From: Acanthosoma haemorrhoidale
Lineage: Eukaryota; Arthropoda; Insecta; Hemiptera; Acanthosomatidae
Direction of reading: 5' to 3'
Assembly: GCA_930367205.1 (NCBI GenBank)
Contig: OV884012.1
Location: 32,956,796-33,020,795, forward strand
Length of the DNA: 64,000 nt
The translations under genes were made by a program, and so were the position numbers. Numbering within the stretch: the first letter of the stretch is position 1; each line of letters begins with the position of its first letter. The notes under the pieces are model-generated. The model made no database searches. It saw only the letters and a list, made by a program, of their open reading frames with translations, and was not told where the DNA came from. Of the stretch, positions 58,079 to 64,000 are shown piece by piece.

Positions 58079-61000
58079 TTGATGATAGTTTAAATGACTT
58101 TTTGTAAGTATAATGTACTTAAATCGCAAAAAAATATAACATCTTGTTAACCAGGACGTCCAGAACTTTGATTTGATATTCTTGCGCAATATATCACTAC
58201 AAAATACCTCGGCAAGGTGTGCGATTGGTATTTTTACCAATAAACTGAGGCTTCTTTATGGTTACAAATACTTTCATTATTACTGTTTATAAAGTGATTT
58301 GACCCATTTAATGCTTATGGAATCTGCAAGTAACCATTAAAACAATCAAGACAAGTTTAGATTAAATAAACAAAATTAAATGGAAGATAAAAAATGCAAA
58401 TCTACAATACTCCATAATATAACATCCTCAAAATCATTTCCCGTTTGCATCATTTTGTGTGCCTTAATGACTGAAAAATAAGACGACTTTACGAATTGTC
58501 GCAGCAAGGTTATAGGAGGTATATATCGCTGTATATTGCACCTGATGATAACGTCAGGTTAATCAGCGTGTAACGGAAGTGGGCCACAGGAACTAAGTTA
58601 GCGAGCATCTGTAGATGTCGAAGGCTTTGAACCAGTCGAAGTTAAACGGCAGGGTAGTCGGTGCGACAGAGCCCTCATTAATATTGCAACAGAGGGAGAT
58701 AAAGGCCCGATAATGGGCCAGTCCATCAGCCAATATCGTCCTCTTCCGATATCAGCTCGTATCAGCTCCCAGTTCTTCGGTCTTAACAATAAACACAATG
58801 TGGTAAATTTAGTAAGCTTTTTGGTCTAAGTCAATGCAGCAAGAATATATACTCATATTCTCTAATAAGAACTTCTTTAATTTAATGTCCTACTTGTCAT
58901 CGTAGGGTAGGTTTCTTAATTCTCAAATTGTTGCTGAAAAAATGATCATTAACTTTTAGTGGCTTTCCTTAAAATTGAATTGATCCTTAAATTGATACCA
59001 ACATATAAAATTATAATTACTAAACAGAAATAACAGCAAACAAAGTCGTAAACATGCGTTTCATTTCATGGGGTTTTGTTTAAAAACCCAGAAAACGGTT
59101 ATAAGAAGAAACACTAATCATATTTACTTACGGGGTGCATTTTATTTTCAGGTATGTCCCAAAAGCTCAGTTTTGATAATTTGCAAATTTTAATTTTTGG
59201 TTTCACTGAATATTACTGGTTTTTTTCAGCCAAACCGTTCAACATTTAAAACCCCTTCTGCTTTCTTTCTTCGGGTGCGATTAGATTACCTCTTCTTCAT
59301 TGCCAAATTAGCTCATTGCTCACGAAAATATAACAATCTACAGTAAATGTTATTAACGTTAAAACTAAATATACATTAGTCAGTTCATCCCTTTTTTCAA
59401 ATTTTACTTTTACCTGCGAGACACCTGCCATTCCCGTCTTTCTCACGCTCCGAATTCGATTTTTTCCCTGTGTGGGAATTCATTTTTGCTGTGCCAGTAG
59501 CTGAAATAATGGCTTGCCACTTTCATATGTCCGTCCACCTAAAACATCCCCTCCCTCGGCAGATTCTGCTTAGAACAGCATGACTTCCATGGAGATTCGT
59601 GTTCTGTTTAGAAGCAGGGTTCCCAGTCTGTCTAATTTTTTTTTTTTTTTTTTTTTTGGCACTTTCTAGCTATTCACCTTTAAAACATAAAGAAGTGTTT
59701 GGATTATAGTTATTGTGGAACCCAATATTCTGTCTTCGTAAAATTCAAGTTAAAATATGTATGGGTAACTTAATAAAAGGACTCAAAAACAATCGATTGT
59801 ATTAATATGAAATTTAATCACACGACTGAAATTTGAGATCTATATATTTAACTGACAAGCACAAAGGGTATATTTAACCTATCTAGAGATAGGTTAGAAA
59901 GAAAAATACACATTGGTGTCAACTCACGAATTGGGTTTACTTACGTCTTTTGGCCGCTGAAACTTACATGTGCTAATAAGTAGCATAAAAATTGGAAATC
60001 AGTGAGTTAAAACACTTCAAAAATATTTTATGCATACATACTTTTTATAGAAACTTTCTCTTTCTTATACACATTTTTTATAAAGACTCTTCTTTGCGGT
60101 TAAATATGAATGTGTTTTTTCTTCCTTGAATATGATCTACTGTTATTTAAAGTTCTTTGTACCACATGGTGATTTATGATTTTGTTCCACTTTACACGCT
60201 CATGCCGAAAGCGCTTTTGCGTGAAATAAAAGTGAACCACGGGTATAAACCAGTATGACTATTCGTTTTAAACCTAACGACTAACAACCAGCACACCCCA
60301 AACATATCTAGTCATCGATTTTTATTACTTTAATTAATAACTACCCAAAGATTTATTGATTGGAAAAATCATTTGACTCTCAACGATTAATGCGAGCCAA
60401 GTTCTTTGTTAAGATGTTACACATTGTGTTAGAGGCATTAAATAAAACAAAAACAATGAACTGAAAGACTCACTATAACAACTGCCCAGAATTTACTCTA
60501 CGTTCTAAACTTTTGATAACTTCCTCAACAGCTCGACATCCTTGAATACGAAATAAGGATACGGCTCTACAATCCTTGTTGCCAGTTGACTTTCAGATTG
60601 TATCTTTGCAGTGGTAACGCCATTGGATATGCTGTGCTAAAGCTGGATATTTAAAATCTCTGCATTAACATCGTAAGTTAACGTGTACTTAAGGCTGATT
60701 CGTATTTAAATAAATTCACATAGAACTTACAAGAGTTTAATTTATTTCTCAGCAACTCGGGAAAGTTTTTAAACTTGGCATTGTTGTTTTGGTAACAGCT
60801 CAAAAAGTTGCCTCTAAACTCAAAATAATTAAGTAGAAGTCAACTTATTTTCCTATTGCTATTTTTTTTGTAATAAAACTGGAGGGATTATATTGTTCTG
60901 GCATAGATGAAAGATAAACATTCAGAATAGTTTTCATCATGAGCGTATTATCTTGAAGGACTTTTTTATTTAGCTGAACAGAACTAAACTTAATAGCGAC

Positions 61001-61617
61001 TGTTTATATGTCTTCAATGTTTATAAAAAGTTAAAAAGAGTAATCGATTGCATTGAGCAAGAGATTTCAGTGGTACTTTTAGTAAACTTTAGATTATTAC
61101 AGTTCAAAAAGATTACTTATTTCACCATCAAATTTGAAAATACTGAGTATAAAGAGTATACTGCCATAACTGTAAAAAAGGTGCAAATAGTTTAGTATAA
61201 AAGAAAGTTATGTTACATCGTTTTATGTTGAAGTCTAAATATTTTATTTCTTTACAGTTACTTAAGCACGTCAAAAATGCTGTTGGGTTTTGATATTTTT
61301 ATTACTTTTCAGCTTGCAATTTTATTCAAACATCCAATTATTTAAGCGCTAGCAGATAAAATTCAAAAGGCATATTTGAAACTTTGCTATTGGAAGTTGT
61401 TTTTTATGAAATTTAAAAAATAAAAGAGCCTGTATAATGCAAAACAGTCCCACTTAGCTTTGTGAATGATAGATCGAAAATGTAACTGAAATTTGATGCA
61501 AAGTGACTGAATCAATCGTCAAAGGAAATGAAAAAAAAAAATCATAGAAGTAAACTCTGACATAAAACAACTTTGGGAGAAAGGGTGGTTTTCGCATATA
61601 TTAATCACCATTCTTGC
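58079..61617. other. AT-rich stretch without a supported gene
   Basis: A GC-richer patch lies at 58,560-58,790. A T-run of 22 lies at 59,636-59,657, possibly the A-tail of an unidentified minus-strand retroposon. A hairpin AACCTATCT/AGATAGGTT lies at 59,876-59,895. No credible gene. Confidence 0.5.
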
Positions 61618-62371
61618 TATGGAATTTTAAATGAAAGAAAAAAAGCACTCTGAGAAAATTGCCTAAAAAGGAAAAGCGGGAAAGAATGAAATGTGAGATG
61701 AAATTCACGATCTATTCTCCACAACAGCTGCCCTTTTAGGGTAATCGCATTGGGCGCCATAACTGTAGCAAGAGAACTAAGATGTTTAAAGTTTGTATTA
61801 TTCTCCAATACAGGTTATCAATCTTCAAATTATTTTTTACGATACAAGGCGAAACTCACTTGTTACCTCCTTTGTTTCTATTATTTTGAAGTATCGTTTT
61901 ATAGGCAAGAGAAAACGGTTACCTTTTTTTTATATAAACACATCACGAATGGAGGTTAGGTTTCAAGTTGAATTTTTATATTATTCTTTTTGTCTAGACA
62001 AAAAGCCTTTCTTTAATTCAACACAAAGGGGGAAAGGGAAGCAGGTTGTCTAATGATTTGTGCCCCTTCCGATCTACGGGTTGATTTGGGCCAAAGATTT
62101 AATTCTGCTCTCCTTTCTGAGACAAGAACCAACAAAGGGCTTATTTTCTACATGATTACGATTTATGCCCTATATGATGTCATCTTTCGATATCGAATAT
62201 GCTGCAGTAATCACAACCATATATTCCAGCTTGATATTTTTTATTCCAGCCTCTCCTCACGTATTTATCCCTAGTATGTTTATGTACGATAATTACATAA
62301 TATGTTATCACATATTAGGAGCATTACAGATGGAATTTTAAATCAAAGAAAAGAGCACTCCGAGAAAACTG
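61618..62371. repeat. Pair of ~43-bp direct repeats flanking 0.67 kb with a 20-bp palindrome
   Basis: TATGGAATTTTAAATGAAAG...GCACTCTGAGAAAATTG at 61,618-61,661 recurs as GATGGAATTTTAAATCAAAG...GCACTCCGAGAAAACTG at 62,329-62,371, with about six differences. Between them lies the perfect palindrome CTTTTTGTCTAGACAAAAAG (61,986-62,005). Terminal direct repeats could be remnants of an LTR-type or composite unit, but they are short and the interior shows no transposon protein. Confidence 0.55.
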
Positions 62372-63922
62372 AATTACTTTATATGACAACCATAGTATAT
62401 ACTTTCTCTGCCTAAGAGACTTCCCCATTTATTCTATTTATGCTTCGATAAAGACAAAGTCGTAAAAATGATCCGATTTATCTGAATTCTAAGGAAATAT
62501 TCTTACGATTATGCTTGCTATTTATTGTATAGAATACAATCACGTGTAATATAAAATAAAAATTAACTTTTAAATATCGTTCTATTTCAGGTAACCTTTA
62601 ATTTTTAACAACTCATAGCACAGAAACAATAAAAATAAACTTTTGGCCAATGACTCAAGCCTATAAGGCCATTAGCTCAGAGCAAAAGGTATGTTTCAGA
62701 AACAGCCAATACAAAACTAATCATCTCTTCCAAACGAGTCGATTGTAATTTTCGATATTATTTTCAGTGACGAAGGATATGAATAAAATTAATTATATTC
62801 TGTACAAAATACCAAGTATTATTTTTTATATTCAAATTAATACTTAATACCTACCCTTTACTTTTTACGTGATTTATTTATTTTATACGTGCATACATAT
62901 ATATATATATATATATAGATCCGTGTCAAAATAGTTAATCTATTGTACACGTAACTTAGTTAACTTTGGGTTTTTTGTAACTTATGTAAGCCTTTATTTA
63001 CCCAAACGAGAAAACGAATCTACATGGTAGTGAAGTATAATATTATTCTTTAACTGAGTGATTATTATCATATATCCAGTTGATGCTTGTATATGATATT
63101 CATCTAAACCAAAACTTCTCATCACCACCCTTATATAAGCAATATTCTGCAGTTCACATCCTCTGTCTACTCTATGAATTTTATAACCTCTTACCCCAAA
63201 GCTATACAAGATTGTTCTTTCCTCGCTCACTTCAATCTACGGATTTCTCTACCTCCAAATATTCTTTATGCTTGAATCTTCAAAATCCCCCTATTCCAAC
63301 ACTTCCTAACTATCCAGACGGATCCTTGGTATAATTGGGATGACGAGGGTATTGCTACGAGTTTTTTTGTTAATTATACACCAATTACATATTTATGTCG
63401 ACGAATTATCAATATGTAATTTGAAAAAGGAACTCATGTCAATACTCTCGTCGTCCAGAGAATAGCTAAGGAACGATTTTTTTAGTATGCAATATTTTCA
63501 GACTGGTATTCATTGCATTTGTGTTTTTATTTAATTGTTTACTATATACATCAAAAGGTTTGGCTGGGACCTTGCTTGATTTATAACATTGCGTATCTAT
63601 TTATTAAAATATTGTAATTTAATGTTGTATTGTATTTTACTGGCTTTTTCATATGGTTTTTTCACATGTCAAACTGTTTATGACTTTGTTTACTGTATGT
63701 GGCTTAACGATATTTTTTTTTTTTTAATTTTTATGGAGGTTTACAAAATATTTAACAATGTTAGATCTCCTCTGATGTATTAATTTTTTCACACTTGGTT
63801 TCGGAAATTGTTTTTGTTATATTCTATTCAATATTTTTAAGATGAATATTTAGCAGTGTGACATTTAGCTGGAACGAATTCACAGTTCATCCTTGACCTG
63901 TAAATAATTGCGCGCAAGCAGA
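62372..63922. other. AT-rich stretch before the candidate gene
   Basis: It holds an (AT)n microsatellite at 62,897-62,917 and no credible frame until 63,923. Confidence 0.5.
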
Positions 63923-64000
63923 ATGGATAACATCTTCGGTTTGGAAACGCTCTTCTCCGGCGCTGATCTAACTAACGAACGGACTATGCAACAGGACAAT
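63923..64000 (+). CDS. Start of an unknown coding region, runs off the window
   Basis: An ATG in good context (A at -3, G at +4) opens 26 codons to the window edge without a stop: MDNIFGLETLFSGADL, then TNERTMQQDN. Base composition rises sharply in GC at third positions (ATC, TTC, CTC, TCC, GGC) compared with the AT-rich upstream DNA. The upstream frame is closed by a TAA at 63,905-63,907, so this ATG is the likely start. No family is recognisable from so short a piece. Confidence 0.45.
   Translation, partial: MDNIFGLETLFSGADLTNERTMQQDN

Overview
The window looks like non-coding, repeat-rich DNA from an arthropod nuclear genome, most likely an insect. It is roughly two-thirds A+T. It has long microsatellites, many poly-A-tailed retroposon ends and several jockey-type LINEs. 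I see no operons, tRNA or rRNA genes, or CRISPR arrays. I cannot name the species. Most long open frames are LINE remains or low-complexity artefacts.

LINE family A (jockey clade) appears five times. There is a degenerate 5'-truncated copy at 2.44-3.91 kb (+) with a 12-bp target-site duplication (TSD), and a young copy at 51.29-53.64 kb (-) with a perfect 14-bp TSD and a 499-codon open reverse transcriptase. A 3' fragment lies at 40.25-40.94 kb (+, 11-bp TSD). Very short tails lie at 17.95 kb (-) and 26.64 kb (+). LINE family B has a nearly full-length but dead copy at 42.34-46.07 kb (-). It retains ORF1 with zinc knuckles, an ATGA stop/start overlap and an ORF2 endonuclease, but has lost the catalytic core of the reverse transcriptase. 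Fragments of family B lie at 28.97, 42.17, 55.7 and 57.1-58.1 kb. Two further LINE remnants lie at 35.8-36.1 kb (-) and 56.4-56.95 kb (+).

Other mobile or repeated DNA: a 242-bp MITE with 26-bp perfect terminal inverted repeats at 37.27-37.51 kb; four copies of a short SINE-like tail family (18.5, 38.8, 42.0, 51.0 kb); a repeat shared by 6.1-6.5 kb and 53.7-54.1 kb; and a ~360-bp block at 39.85 kb whose second copy sits inside the neighbouring LINE A fragment. A compound (TA)n-(GA)n microsatellite spans about 255 bp at 38.46 kb.

Candidate host or virus-like coding pieces are few and unproven. They are a 94-codon frame after a strong splice acceptor (9.35 kb), a 68-aa frame with good start context and a poly-A signal (26.09 kb), and a signal-peptide-like first exon ending at a perfect GTAAGT donor with an upstream TATA (33.77-33.87 kb, -). 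Others are a 122-aa frame with AATAAA three bases after its stop (39.06-39.42 kb, -), a probable terminal exon in the duplicated block (40.05-40.25 kb, -), and the start of a coding region running off the right end (63,923). A cluster of four hairpins between a TATA motif and a T6 run at 6.55-6.70 kb may be a small RNA gene. The rest is AT-rich sequence in which I see no gene.
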